64,000 bases of DNA from Chryseobacterium nakagawai (GCF_900637665.1 NZ_LR134386.1:2720501-2784500); one strand, 5' to 3'. Shown: positions 52,698 to 61,761, numbered from the stretch's first letter. A program made the numbers and translations. The notes: generated by a model not told the origin, from the sequence alone.

Positions 52698-53378
52698 ATG
52701 AATTATACGCTTATTAAAGATTTCATAGACTTGTTGCAGGATTTTGAAACGGAAGTCCGAGCTTGTCCTGATCTGTACCCGGGAACTATTCAGGGTTTTA
52801 AAGCATGGATTTCTGATAAGGAGAATGCGGGCAAAAAAGATCACCCGGAAGAACCTTACTGGGAAGGGAAGGAGAATGGAAGAACACCGGAAAGTGCCAT
52901 AAGTACATTGCTTGTTCATCTTAACCGATATGCGAAAACCTATTCAAAATCTGCGATTTCAGATTCTGAATTTTCTACTCAGGAAGATTTTATTTATTTA
53001 ATCAATTTGAAAGCTTTCGGAGAAATGACCAAGATGGCTCTGATCAAGAAAAATATTCAGGATAAGCCCGTAGGGATGCTTATTATTGCAAGACTATTGC
53101 GTCAGGGACTTATTGAGCAGATGGATTCTGATATAGACAAACGAAGTAAATTAATACGTATTTCTGAACGAGGCCTGATTATTTTGGAAAAACAAATGGA
53201 AAAAATTCGTCAGGCTACTCATATTGTTGCAGGAAATCTTAACCATAGCGAAAAAATGAATCTTATACGTATTTTGAATAAACTGGATCAGTTTCATTAT
53301 CCTATTTTTTCTAGGAACATTGATACTGATCAACTTATCAATACAGTGTATGATGAGTATTCATTTAAAGAAGCATAA
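52698..53378 (+). CDS. MarR-like winged-helix regulator downstream of hemH
   Basis: A 226-residue regulator. I start at the ATG at 52698 (MNYTLIKDFIDLLQDFETEV); a TTG-initiated frame from 52647 would overlap the promoter. It is longer than typical MarR (about 150) because of an N-terminal extension of about 65 residues. The winged helix is AFGEMTKMALIKKNIQDKPVGMLIIARLLRQGLIEQMDSDIDKRSKLIRISERG near 110-165. It follows hemH by 64 bases and has its own promoter. I infer a role in haem or light-stress control, from position only. Confidence 0.88.
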   Translation: MNYTLIKDFIDLLQDFETEVRACPDLYPGTIQGFKAWISDKENAGKKDHPEEPYWEGKENGRTPESAISTLLVHLNRYAKTYSKSAISDSEFSTQEDFIYLINLKAFGEMTKMALIKKNIQDKPVGMLIIARLLRQGLIEQMDSDIDKRSKLIRISERGLIILEKQMEKIRQATHIVAGNLNHSEKMNLIRILNKLDQFHYPIFSRNIDTDQLINTVYDEYSFKEA

Positions 53379-53682
53379 TATCAGAAATTTCTCTCTGAAT
53401 TTTTTCTGGAGATAAACTACATTAAAAAGACTTAATTAATTTACTAAATAAATCGCTAACTGGGTTCAGTTGGCGATATTTTTTGATAATAAATCAACAA
53501 TGAAGGTGCAGGCATTTGTTTGATAGTGGAGAAATAGTTACAATATGTATGATGTTCATTTTGCATAAATTATTAATTATATATATAATATTAATATCAT
53601 AATTAGGTATAAATACTTAATTCATATCGTTTTGAACGTATTATTTTTATCCCATGATAATTCTTAAAATAAACTAATAACT
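53379..53682. other. Intergenic stretch before the GMC operon
   Basis: About 304 bases. It holds the terminator above and a very AT-rich part from 53570 with no exact TAnnTTTG box. No coding or RNA gene seen. Confidence 0.45.
53452..53484 (+). terminator. Terminator between the marR and GMC genes
   Basis: Stem ATCGCTAACTG / CAGTTGGCGAT (11 pairs, one G-T) with a four-base loop, then a T-run. Confidence 0.92.
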
Positions 53683-55689
53683 ATGGGAAATTTTGCATCA
53701 TCTAAAAACCTAGGTAATGGGTATCCAACTCCAGGTCCTCAGCGGCCTGATATTCAGGACATCATGAATCACGCTTATTTCTTGACAGAAGGTCAATGGA
53801 AAGAAGCAAAAGAAAATAATTCTTACGATTATATCATTATAGGTTCGGGATTCTGTGGATATGCCTTCGCTAAAAGAATTTTGGAAAAAGACAAAGAAGC
53901 TACAATTCTAATGATCGAGAGAGGAGGCTTCTTATTACCCACACATTTTCAGAATTTAGGGGCTAGCTATAAGAAATTAGTTGGGCCAATCTCTGAAACT
54001 TTCCCTTGGAGCTTATCTCAATCTACGATGCTTGAAAAGGCACCTTATCGTGTAACACAGCATGGTATGTTACCTTATTTTGGTGGGAGAAGTTTCTTAT
54101 GGAGCGCTTGGTGCCCACAACCTGAAAAACGTCAAGTTGCTAAATGGTCTAAAGTCTTATTTAATTCTCTAACGGAAAAAAATGGTGAAAAATCTTATTT
54201 TGAAGAAGCCGCTGATTTATTACATGTTCATAAGTCCAATAGATTACCTTTCTCTGTAAATTTAAAAGGGTTGGATTTGGTAGACAGTTTGAGTAAATTG
54301 AAATTACCAGAATATGGAGTATTGCAAAAAGCTATTTACAATAAATTTAGTGATCAAAAAGATAAGTTTAACTCTTCGAAGGATAAGAATCCTACAGGCG
54401 CTGAGCTTATGAAGGTTGAATACGCATCCTTGGCTTGTGGTGATGGTGAGAATAAAGGTATTGATTTTAATAAATTCTCTACTCCAACAGCTATTCTGAA
54501 CTTGGTAGACAGTACTGCATTTGGCACTGCAAAAGATCCTATTACTGAAAAAAAACGAAAAGAAAGAAATAATATGTATCCAAACAGGCTGCATATTGTT
54601 ACAGAGTGTGTCGTAGAAGAGATTTTAAATGAAGATAATAAAGCTTATGGCTTATTAACAACAAGGGGTACCATTGCATTGAATGATGCAGAATTGATAG
54701 TAGCAACCGGAGCTATGCCACCTGCAACGCTGATTCAGAAATCATTCGATCATAAATTAGCTGGTCAGCATTTCACAGCGCATACGATTTCTGCAATAAC
54801 TGCTAGAATAGAAAAAAGTAAATTTTTAAAGCTTTTAGGAGACGATTCTATTTCAGAAAATGAGAATTTACAGATGGGTGCAATCTACCTGCCTTTTTTT
54901 GCGAAAAATGGTCAGCAGTTTCATATTCAATTATCTATTATTCATGATCCTCATCCGGATAAGAATAAAGAACTGGCTATGCGCTATATGCCGGATGTTG
55001 TATCTACAGCTTCTCCGGAACAATTGGCAGACTCAGAAAAGCATGTGATATTAGTGTGTGCTATTCTGGGGGAATTAGATATTCATAATGAAGACGCATC
55101 TTTCCATGCCAATAAAGATCATGACGCCACAACTGCGAGCGTATTGCGCTGTAATCCGAGTCCGAAAGATAAAGAAACATGGGATGATATGGGGAAAGCA
55201 ACCTATGATATTCTTGATTACTTATTTGATGAACTTCAATACTGGTATAGTGATTTGAACTATTATCAAGAGTCTCTCTCAGGCGCATATTCGGATGGCG
55301 AATTAGCGAAGCGCTACACCATGCAAAACACATGGGTAAAGAAAGAAGCACGTACTCCTTACCCGCATGTTCCGGCAATGGTGCATGAAGGTTCTACATT
55401 ACCTATAGAAAATGAAAATGGGATTGAGGCTGTAGTCAATTTAAATTATCAACTGATAAATAAAAAGAATCCTGTATCTAATTTATTTATAACAGGTGCG
55501 TCACTATGGGCACAGAGTGGTGCCTGGAATCCTACTTTGACCATGACAGCAATGGCATTACAATTAGCTGATAAAAGAATTGCTGCGAAAGAAGCACGTA
55601 AGCCTATTAATGGTAAAGAAAAGCAAGTTAATGATAAACATACTGAGCCTGATGAGGTTCTTTCTTTAATTGATCAATCTAGATTTTAA
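53683..55689 (+). CDS. GMC-type flavin oxidoreductase
   Basis: A 668-residue FAD-dependent oxidoreductase of the GMC superfamily (cellobiose dehydrogenase, pyranose/choline/glucose oxidases). Residues about 46-80 carry the dinucleotide fold (YDYIIIGSGFCGYAFAKRILEKDKEATILMIERGG). GGRSFLWSAWCP near 132 is the loop that contacts FAD in the family. The C-terminus has ITGASLWAQSGAWNPTLTMTAMALQLADK near 605-635, the catalytic His/Asn segment in altered form (NPT retained). No signal peptide, so probably cytosolic. Alcohol or sugar substrate unknown. It begins a two-gene operon with the PAS-cupin gene 5 bases downstream. Confidence 0.9.
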   Translation: MGNFASSKNLGNGYPTPGPQRPDIQDIMNHAYFLTEGQWKEAKENNSYDYIIIGSGFCGYAFAKRILEKDKEATILMIERGGFLLPTHFQNLGASYKKLVGPISETFPWSLSQSTMLEKAPYRVTQHGMLPYFGGRSFLWSAWCPQPEKRQVAKWSKVLFNSLTEKNGEKSYFEEAADLLHVHKSNRLPFSVNLKGLDLVDSLSKLKLPEYGVLQKAIYNKFSDQKDKFNSSKDKNPTGAELMKVEYASLACGDGENKGIDFNKFSTPTAILNLVDSTAFGTAKDPITEKKRKERNNMYPNRLHIVTECVVEEILNEDNKAYGLLTTRGTIALNDAELIVATGAMPPATLIQKSFDHKLAGQHFTAHTISAITARIEKSKFLKLLGDDSISENENLQMGAIYLPFFAKNGQQFHIQLSIIHDPHPDKNKELAMRYMPDVVSTASPEQLADSEKHVILVCAILGELDIHNEDASFHANKDHDATTASVLRCNPSPKDKETWDDMGKATYDILDYLFDELQYWYSDLNYYQESLSGAYSDGELAKRYTMQNTWVKKEARTPYPHVPAMVHEGSTLPIENENGIEAVVNLNYQLINKKNPVSNLFITGASLWAQSGAWNPTLTMTAMALQLADKRIAAKEARKPINGKEKQVNDKHTEPDEVLSLIDQSRF

Positions 55690-55694
55690 GCACC

Positions 55695-56543
55695 ATGGAT
55701 AATAACGAAACTGCTACACTTGTAGAAATAGGACTGGATTCTAGTCCTGTATTAAATATGGATGGTGTCTATACCTGTGTAAAAGATGTTGATTCAAGAT
55801 TTGTATTTTGTAATGAAAACTTTGCGAAATTAGTAGGAAGTTCTGTCTCTGATATTATAGGGAAAATTGATGATAGAGCACAGCATGTAAAGGATGATGA
55901 AGCTGTACGAAAATCAGGTGTCCCATTATTGAATCATCGCGAAGTGATAGAGTTACCAAATGGATCGCAACAGCCTATTCTTACCCAAAAGGGTTTATGG
56001 CGTTGTTCAATAAATGAATTTGAAATTTTGGGTACTACTGTTAACTTCTCATTGCAGAAAACTAAAGAAGCTTGGATTAACGATTTGGGACTTAAGTTAG
56101 TAGATCGCGTAGGTTATTTTGGTATTGACCATACTCATGAAGCAGACAAAGATAACACCTATTCTTTAAATTTTATTCTGATCGATAATCATCCAAAGTT
56201 AAAGCTGCATAAGCTTACGATGGACGAGCAATGGTTCTTTCATGATGGTTCAGCATTGCAAATTTATATTTTCGATTTGGAGAAAAAGACAGCAACGGTT
56301 AAAGTGATAGGCCGGAATACCAATAAAGGGGAAAGGTTACAAGCTATTGCCCCCAAAAATACATGGTTTGGAGCTAAAGTCATAAATGAGGATTTTAATT
56401 TAAGCAGTTGCAGCTTAGCACCAGGTTTTCATGAGGAATGCAGTACATCTTTACCAGTTGATGACAAGGAGCGCAAAACTTTTTTAGATCATTTGAAACA
56501 AGTTTTTCCGGAATACATTGCTATAATAGACGAACTTTCTTAA
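55695..56543 (+). CDS. PAS domain fused to a DUF985-type cupin
   Basis: A 282-residue cytosolic protein with an uncommon layout. Residues about 15-100 form a PAS domain (YTCVKDVDSRFVFCNENFAKLVGSSVSDIIGKIDDRA...VKDDEAVRKSG...HREVIELPNG). Residues about 140-250 form a cupin of the DUF985 type (YSLNFILIDNHPKLKLHKLTMDEQWFFHDGSALQIYIF, then APKNTWFGAKV and CSLAPGFHEEC). His/Glu residues of the metal site are present (HKLTMDEQWFFH). It follows the GMC gene by 5 bases and shares a terminator. I infer a sensor or enzyme acting with the GMC product or substrate; no function is known to me. Confidence 0.85.
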   Translation: MDNNETATLVEIGLDSSPVLNMDGVYTCVKDVDSRFVFCNENFAKLVGSSVSDIIGKIDDRAQHVKDDEAVRKSGVPLLNHREVIELPNGSQQPILTQKGLWRCSINEFEILGTTVNFSLQKTKEAWINDLGLKLVDRVGYFGIDHTHEADKDNTYSLNFILIDNHPKLKLHKLTMDEQWFFHDGSALQIYIFDLEKKTATVKVIGRNTNKGERLQAIAPKNTWFGAKVINEDFNLSSCSLAPGFHEECSTSLPVDDKERKTFLDHLKQVFPEYIAIIDELS

Positions 56544-56649
56544 ATAATGACAGTTTACCTCATTTTGAAAAGAAATATGAGGAAGCCTGCCCGGAGGAAG
56601 TGTGGGTTAAGAATTATACATTTCAGAAAGGAGGTTGAAAACAAAAAGA

Positions 56650-56689
56650 GAATCCGTTTCACTAGTTGTGAGACGGATTCCATTTTTTT
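56650..56689 (+). terminator. Terminator of the GMC/PAS-cupin operon
   Basis: A 13-base-pair stem GAATCCGTTTCAC / GTGAGACGGATTC (one G-T) with a five-base loop, then a seven-T tract. Confidence 0.93.
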
Positions 56690-56751
56690 ATCATTATTAT
56701 CTTTCGGCTGTCTTAAAGATGGTTTCAAAAACTGATCTTTACCTCAAAATT

Positions 56752-57600
56752 CTATTTCAAAATCAAAACAGGTAAATGGGTATTTTGATAAAGTCCTTCA
56801 GAAATACTTCTGTTCGCCATATAATAAAGGAAGCTATGTCTGCCTGGTAGAGCAATAATAAGATCAGTATGGTTTGAATTCGTAAAAGCCAAAATTCCGT
56901 TGATCACATTTTCATCATAAGAATAATAAATACTGCTAGGGATTTCCGTTAAATGCTGATGAATATAGTCTTCCAGTTCTTGCTTCTTATCAGGGTTGAT
57001 CTCCGTTTTTTCTTTGGTATTGATATTCAGGAATGATAAATGTAGATCCTGTTTCTGTATAATTGATTTGTGCTGAAACAGCCTTTCAAGCTTTTTAATT
57101 CCATTCACGTCACAAGGAATCACAATATTGTTAACACTGTTATATTGATAGCTATTGGGAACAATCAAGGTTTTAACAGGACTTGTTCTTGCTATACTGA
57201 TAATATTATCGGAAACAAAACTTTCATTGGAAGAAGTGGAATCATCACTTCCTAAAATGATCATTTCGATTGACGGCTGATTTTTCAATACTTCATTGAT
57301 ACTTCTTGTCAAAGCCCAATCGCTTAAAAGCCTGGAAACTTTTACCTCTGGTGAAATCTCTGCAGCAATCTTGCTTAACTGGTCAAATCGTAATTCTGTT
57401 CTTTCTAAAAGGCTGTTAACACTTTCTTCATTGACGAATGAATGACCTTCTGCAATATGCAGGTAATCAAATTCAGATTCTCCGGCAATCTTTAAAAGAA
57501 TAATGTTTTGGTAATTATAATTTTTTGCCCACTCAGCGGCGACTTTTACAGCATTTTCTGTAGTTGATGTAAAGTCAATAGGTACAAGGATTGTTTTCAT
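56752..57600 (-). CDS. Universal stress protein, tandem UspA domains
   Basis: A 282-residue protein with two UspA-type folds, the second degenerate. It begins MKTILVPIDFTSTTENAVKVAAEWA (the nucleotide-binding strand), with EMIILGSDDSTSSNESFVSDNIISIARTSPVKTLIVPN near 110-150 and a second copy ending LIIALPGRHSFLYYMANRSISEGLYQNTHLPVLILK. Tandem Usp proteins are cytosolic and bind ATP or other ligands under stress. It lies 21 bases after the marR stop on the same strand, so the two form an operon. Confidence 0.92.
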   Translation of the reverse strand: MKTILVPIDFTSTTENAVKVAAEWAKNYNYQNIILLKIAGESEFDYLHIAEGHSFVNEESVNSLLERTELRFDQLSKIAAEISPEVKVSRLLSDWALTRSINEVLKNQPSIEMIILGSDDSTSSNESFVSDNIISIARTSPVKTLIVPNSYQYNSVNNIVIPCDVNGIKKLERLFQHKSIIQKQDLHLSFLNINTKEKTEINPDKKQELEDYIHQHLTEIPSSIYYSYDENVINGILAFTNSNHTDLIIALPGRHSFLYYMANRSISEGLYQNTHLPVLILK

Positions 57601-57621
57601 GTTATCTATTTTAAATCCTGA

Positions 57622-58071
57622 TTATTCTAAATTAGCAGTCATTTTTTTTACTAAAAAAAGAGCTTTGTTGATTTCGTCTTCATGAAGGTCACCTGCTGCT
57701 TTTTTATACAGCTCCAGTGCCCATGGATACACTTTTTCTACAAGATTTTTCCCTTTTGAAGTAAGAAAGATCTGCTTGTTTCTTCTGTCGTTTTTATAAG
57801 CAATCCGTTCTACCAATTCTCTTTTTACAAGGGCATTAATAAGATAGGTGATGCTTGATTTATCTTTGCTTACTTTGTTGGCTATTTCCTGTTGATTGAT
57901 CCCGTTATTTCTGGAAAGAAGTCCAAGAATTTCAACCAGTTCAACAGAAAGATCAGGATCATACTCATTAACACAAGCCTGAATTTTTTGCCGTAAGCGA
58001 CTTTTCATTTCAGTCATTGCCCAGCCTAATTCTAGGGCTATTTCGGAAAGGTTATTTTGATTTTCAGACAT
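57622..58071 (-). CDS. MarR-family regulator of the universal-stress operon
   Basis: A 149-residue classical MarR protein: SVELVEILGLLSRNNGINQQEIANKVSKDKSSITYLINALVKRELVERIAYKNDRRNKQIFLTSKGKNL spans residues 38-108, with the wing Asp-Arg-Arg motif. It is the first gene of the operon with the universal stress protein. A 24-base inverted repeat overlapping the -33 box of its promoter makes autorepression likely. The inducer is unknown. Confidence 0.93.
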   Translation of the reverse strand: MSENQNNLSEIALELGWAMTEMKSRLRQKIQACVNEYDPDLSVELVEILGLLSRNNGINQQEIANKVSKDKSSITYLINALVKRELVERIAYKNDRRNKQIFLTSKGKNLVEKVYPWALELYKKAAGDLHEDEINKALFLVKKMTANLE

Positions 58072-58120
58072 ATCTTTTTTAATAAGGTGAAATCTCAGTT
58101 TCCAGATTGGTGCTCCCTAA

Positions 58121-58151
58121 CAAATGTACGGAAAATTAGTTTTAATTTCAA
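58121..58151 (-). promoter_or_regulatory. Promoter of the marR/usp operon
   Basis: On the minus strand, TTG (58151-58149) and TACATTTG (58128-58121) with a 20-base spacing match the Bacteroidetes consensus. The ATG at 58071 is 49 bases downstream of the -7 box. Confidence 0.75.
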
Positions 58152-58157
58152 CTAATT
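58134..58157. promoter_or_regulatory. Inverted repeat operator for the marR/usp operon
   Basis: Perfect 8-base arms AATTAGTT / AACTAATT around an 8-base spacer. The right arm overlaps the -33 TTG, so bound repressor would block RNA polymerase. Confidence 0.75.
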
Positions 58158-58478
58158 CAATGTAAAATAGTAATAAGCAACTTTTTATAATTAGGAAAGG
58201 TAACTGTAAATTAATAGTTGCATTTTCCAATGTCCAGGCATATAATGCTGCCCGGCTCCTATATAGCAACTGAGAAGTGCTTTCTCAAAATATTGATAGG
58301 TAAATAATTTATTCTTGCATGGCAGCCCCAGCGGATGATTTCTCGAATTTTTTTAAAGAAGATTTATTGCGAATAGAAAGTGTATATGAATATTTTAATT
58401 CTAGGGATAAGCCGTTTTGATTTCAAAATTTATATAAATGTCTCGTCCTGAAATAAGTTGACAATTAATCAAATTATT

Positions 58479-58640
58479 ATGAAAAATCAAGAATTAAAAA
58501 GTAAAAAATGAACACAAGGAGGCTACAGCATTGGCTTTAAATTGATGGTACGTTCTTAGGTTGAAAATGGCAGTTATATCTATCAACAGATCCAAAAGAA
58601 ATATGGCATAAAAGAATTTCTCTCCAAAGATACCCTCTGA
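58479..58640 (+). pseudogene. IS3-family OrfA remnant
   Basis: A frame from ATG 58479 to TGA 58640 is interrupted by TGA at 58509-58511 and TAG at 58557-58559. The text between is TQGGYSIGFKLMVRS and VENGSYIYQQIQKKYGIKEF, which resembles the helix-turn-helix start of IS3-family OrfA (GGYSxxFKLxVVxxVExGxxTYxQAQxKYGI). No intact OrfB or terminal repeats were seen. It is a decayed transposon end. Confidence 0.65.
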
Positions 58641-59208
58641 TTATTCCGTTTACTTTTGTTTTTTGAAAAATATTCCTAGGTGCAAGAAAGACCATAATAA
58701 TTTGGAAATATAATTAGAAAATAACTTAATTTTTAAATTAAGCAGGTAAAAGAAAATTTAGCTTTCGCCTTACTCGGAACACAAATAAATATGAAAACTG
58801 TTCTTATCCTTTTTGATAATAGAATAGATCATTTGATTTAAGCTTACTTACTTCAAAGCTGGGAGACTTTGCGGTGCAAAAGAGATTAAAAAAACGATAT
58901 TTAAGAATGAAATCTTCAAATATCGGTCTTGTGACCAAGACGAATGTATCTTCAAACACTTTTATCGATGGATTTGGTTTGATCGACCCAAATTAAACAA
59001 GAATTGTTTAACCGTAATTTGGCAATTAATTTCGTGAAGTTTTAAAATTTTTTGCAATATAATTTTTTCGGATACACAACAATCAAAATAAATATAGTTG
59101 TCTTCGAATGTCTTTCATTGTTGAATGAAGATTTTAATTAATGCCAAGATATTTTTATTTACCGCCCCGTATTTGCTATGCATATAATTTTTTAACTGTA
59201 ATAAATTA

Positions 59209-59499
59209 CATAAAGCGGCGGATAATTCGCAAGAAGCCAAAATATTGAATATTTACCTCAAGACTTTGAAACAAGATGTTTACTATACACTCTACGAGAT
59301 ATTGAAAAAGGAGAATGGTTAGTTTAAAATTTAAACTGCTTGGAACGGATATAGAACAAAGAATACTAATTCTTATCTTTAAAGAGTTTAATTATAGAGT
59401 TGAAATATTGGTTGGTCAAAATTTGCGCACAGAATATTTGAAGCGTTACAAAACATCATTAAACCGTATACAGGAATTCATTTTTTGGAATATTTCAGA
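59209..59499 (+). pseudogene. Tyrosine recombinase (integrase) N-terminal remnant
   Basis: Frame one (59209-59322) reads KAADNSQEAKILNIYLKTLKQDVYYTLYEILKKENG then TAG; frame two, shifted by +1 from about 59315, reads LLGTDIEQRILILIFKEFNYRVEILVGQNLRTEYLKRYKTSLNRIQEFIFW. Together these match the arm-binding and SAM-like core-binding region of Bacteroidetes tyrosine recombinases (LKRYKTSL.HIQEFI.W). The catalytic domain is absent. It is a relic of an integrated element. Confidence 0.7.
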
Positions 59500-60209
59500 G
59501 GAATCGGCAGTTGTATCCTTGAATTGTTTCATCTTAAGCAAGGAATGGCCAACTCGGTCTATCAAATCTTCCATAATAGCAATTCTATCATGTATATCTT
59601 CAAGGATATTTAATAAAGCTTCGCGATACTCAGATTCAAAATGTTCAAAATTTTGTCAGATCAAGGAATATCAGAAATATGTACAATTCTCATTTCCGGT
59701 TAATTCGGTCTGTATGGTTTTTAGACTTTATTAGCTCACCTTATTAGCTTTGATTAATATAGAAAATTTTTACCTTATTGTCCGTAGTAGAATACCACTA
59801 TTATCTATTTAAGATTTGCTGAAGATTGCTTGATGTTGCTACTTGTAATTATAATGCATCAACTATCTTGATAATATTCAAATTATCTCTTAGCTAATTT
59901 ACAGCTAATAATTATTTAGTGCTTAGCTGAATTATTCTATAACTTAATAATAAATATAAATTGAATTAAAAGGTTAACAATAAAAACTATCAACATATTT
60001 CTTTTTTTTATAGATTAGCGGTCGAAAATTATTAACCTGTGAAAGAATAATTGAAATTTATATTTGATCTTCATTAAGATCACGAATCGGAAGATTTATT
60101 GTCAGAATCAAAAATCACTATTTTCATAATACGACGTCTTTTGTCGTTATCCCGATTTACTTTTACAAAAAATTATTGTCGTTGATTCTATTGACTCAAC
60201 AAGCTAACT

Positions 60210-61751
60210 ATGAAAAAACATTTATTATGGATGTCATTATTAGGGATGACATTTCAATTGCAAGGACAGGAGGTCCTATGGCAAAAAGATATTAAATCGT
60301 CCACGCAGGATTTTCTAAACCAGGTTACAACAACCATAGATCAACAGTACTTAATCTCTGGCAGTTCCATTCAATCTTCTAAGCTTGTGGCAGGAAACAG
60401 GCAGAACAACGGCTATGATTTCCATTTGGTCAAATTAAACCAGCAGGGAGAAGAGGTATGGGAAAAATATTTTGCAGGAAACAATCATGACTATCTATCA
60501 GCTATTGTGGCGACTCAGGAAGGCGGATTTTTAATGGCCGGAACATCCTATTCGGGGAAAGGTTTGGACAAAAAAGACATCTCAAGGGGAGGTTCGGATA
60601 TGTGGCTTATAAGATTGAATGAATTCGGAGATGAATTATGGCAGCGGACAGTTGGGTCTTCTTCAGATGAAGAAGCCAGGGCAGTTGTTCAAACTATAGA
60701 CCTGGGATTCTTTGTAGCCGGAAATGTTCAAAATTCGCCCAAAGGATATGGTTCTAAAGATATTTTAATTATTAAGCTTGATAAAGACGGAAAAGAGCAG
60801 TCACAAGTTATTCTAGGAGGTAAGGGTTTGGACGAAGTAGAAAAGATGATCCCTACCAGAGATGGTGGTGCCTTACTGGGAATCTATTCCCGAAGTCCGG
60901 TAGGAGGAACAAAAAAAAACGAAAATTATGGTGAAGGTGACTACTGGGTCATTAAGATGGACAAAAGTGGAAAAGTAGAATGGGAAAAGAATTTCGGAGG
61001 AAAAGATGATGACCATATCAGAACCCTGGCCTTAACTTTAAATGGATTTGTCATTGGTGGAGAATCCAGATCCGAAAGAACAGGCAATAAAACGGTTGGT
61101 CTGGAAGAAGGCACAGACCTCTGGCTAATTGCTTTGAATGAAAGAGGAGAGGAGCAATGGCAGAAATCCTTCAGTTTTAAAAACCGTGATGTACTGATGG
61201 GAATGAGCGTCATTCATTCAGCAGACGATAAATCGTCGAAAGGAATTTTATTAGGTGGTTATACTCAAGCTGAAGGGAGAATAGAAACCGATGATGAGAC
61301 CTTCTGGATGTTATATTTAGATGGCAACGGCAATGAACAGTGGCGAAAACATGTCAAAGGAGAATCCAGAAAGAAAGAAGAAAGACTTTCAGATCTGAAA
61401 CTCAACAAGGACGGTTCCATTGTTCTTGCCGGAACCAGTGCAGAGGAACTGGGAAAAGAGAATTGGAAGATTGTCAAGTTGAGGGATAAGCAGGTGAATG
61501 ACCTGATTGAAAAATATGACATTAAAATTTACCCAAATCCGGTCACAGATTATGCTTATGTAGAAATCGGCTTTGATTTTAAAGATGCTGATATTCTACT
61601 GTATGACATGAGCGGAAGACAACTTCAAAACTTGAAAACAAAGAACCGAGTGACTAAAATCAATACCCAGGCTTTGGTCCAGGGAGCATATCTATTAACA
61701 ATTAAAACAGATGCCAACAAAACAGCGAATGCTAAGCTGATAAAAAAATAA
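60210..61751 (+). CDS. Secreted repeat protein with T9SS type A sorting domain
   Basis: A 513-residue secreted protein with a Sec signal (MKKHLLWMSLLGMTFQLQGQ). From about 30 to 430 it has six or seven imperfect repeats of about 60 residues, each with GG(S/D)xMWLIRLNxxGxELWQ (or YWVIKMDKSGKVEWEKNFGG), a pattern of beta-propeller blades. The C-terminal 80 residues are a type A sorting domain (IYPNPVTDYAYVEIGF...LVQGAYLLTIKTDANKTANAKLIKK). It is exported by the type IX system. It lies 10 bases before the RHS-type gene, so they probably form one operon. Confidence 0.93.
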   Translation: MKKHLLWMSLLGMTFQLQGQEVLWQKDIKSSTQDFLNQVTTTIDQQYLISGSSIQSSKLVAGNRQNNGYDFHLVKLNQQGEEVWEKYFAGNNHDYLSAIVATQEGGFLMAGTSYSGKGLDKKDISRGGSDMWLIRLNEFGDELWQRTVGSSSDEEARAVVQTIDLGFFVAGNVQNSPKGYGSKDILIIKLDKDGKEQSQVILGGKGLDEVEKMIPTRDGGALLGIYSRSPVGGTKKNENYGEGDYWVIKMDKSGKVEWEKNFGGKDDDHIRTLALTLNGFVIGGESRSERTGNKTVGLEEGTDLWLIALNERGEEQWQKSFSFKNRDVLMGMSVIHSADDKSSKGILLGGYTQAEGRIETDDETFWMLYLDGNGNEQWRKHVKGESRKKEERLSDLKLNKDGSIVLAGTSAEELGKENWKIVKLRDKQVNDLIEKYDIKIYPNPVTDYAYVEIGFDFKDADILLYDMSGRQLQNLKTKNRVTKINTQALVQGAYLLTIKTDANKTANAKLIKK

Positions 61752-61761
61752 AACTAATTTC

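Larger units (their letters stand above)
58158..60209. other. Gene-poor stretch of mobile-element debris
   Basis: About 2.05 kb without an intact gene. It holds the IS3 OrfA remnant and the tyrosine-recombinase remnant listed separately. A 33-codon frame at 58319-58420 (MAAPADDFSNFFKEDLLRIESVYEYF...) and a minus-strand coding-like fragment at about 59461-59670 (EHFESEYREALLNILEDIHDRIAIMEDLIDRVGHSLLKMKQF) are not recognised. The 139-codon plus-strand frame at 59315-59734 starts as recombinase and then runs antisense to that fragment, so it is a chimera and not a gene. Confidence 0.7.

Noticed and set aside
56547..56735. 62-codon plus-strand frame after the PAS-cupin gene
   Set aside because: It runs through the 13-base-pair terminator at 56650-56689, so its sequence is explained by the hairpin; the protein text is not coherent.
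58319..58420. 33-codon frame MAAPADDFSNFF in the debris region
   Set aside because: No family likeness, no promoter or ribosome site that stands out, and it sits in a decayed stretch.
59315..59734. 139-codon plus-strand frame taken as a gene
   Set aside because: Its first 55 residues continue a frame-shifted recombinase relic; the rest is antisense to a coding-like minus-strand fragment. It is a chimera of debris.
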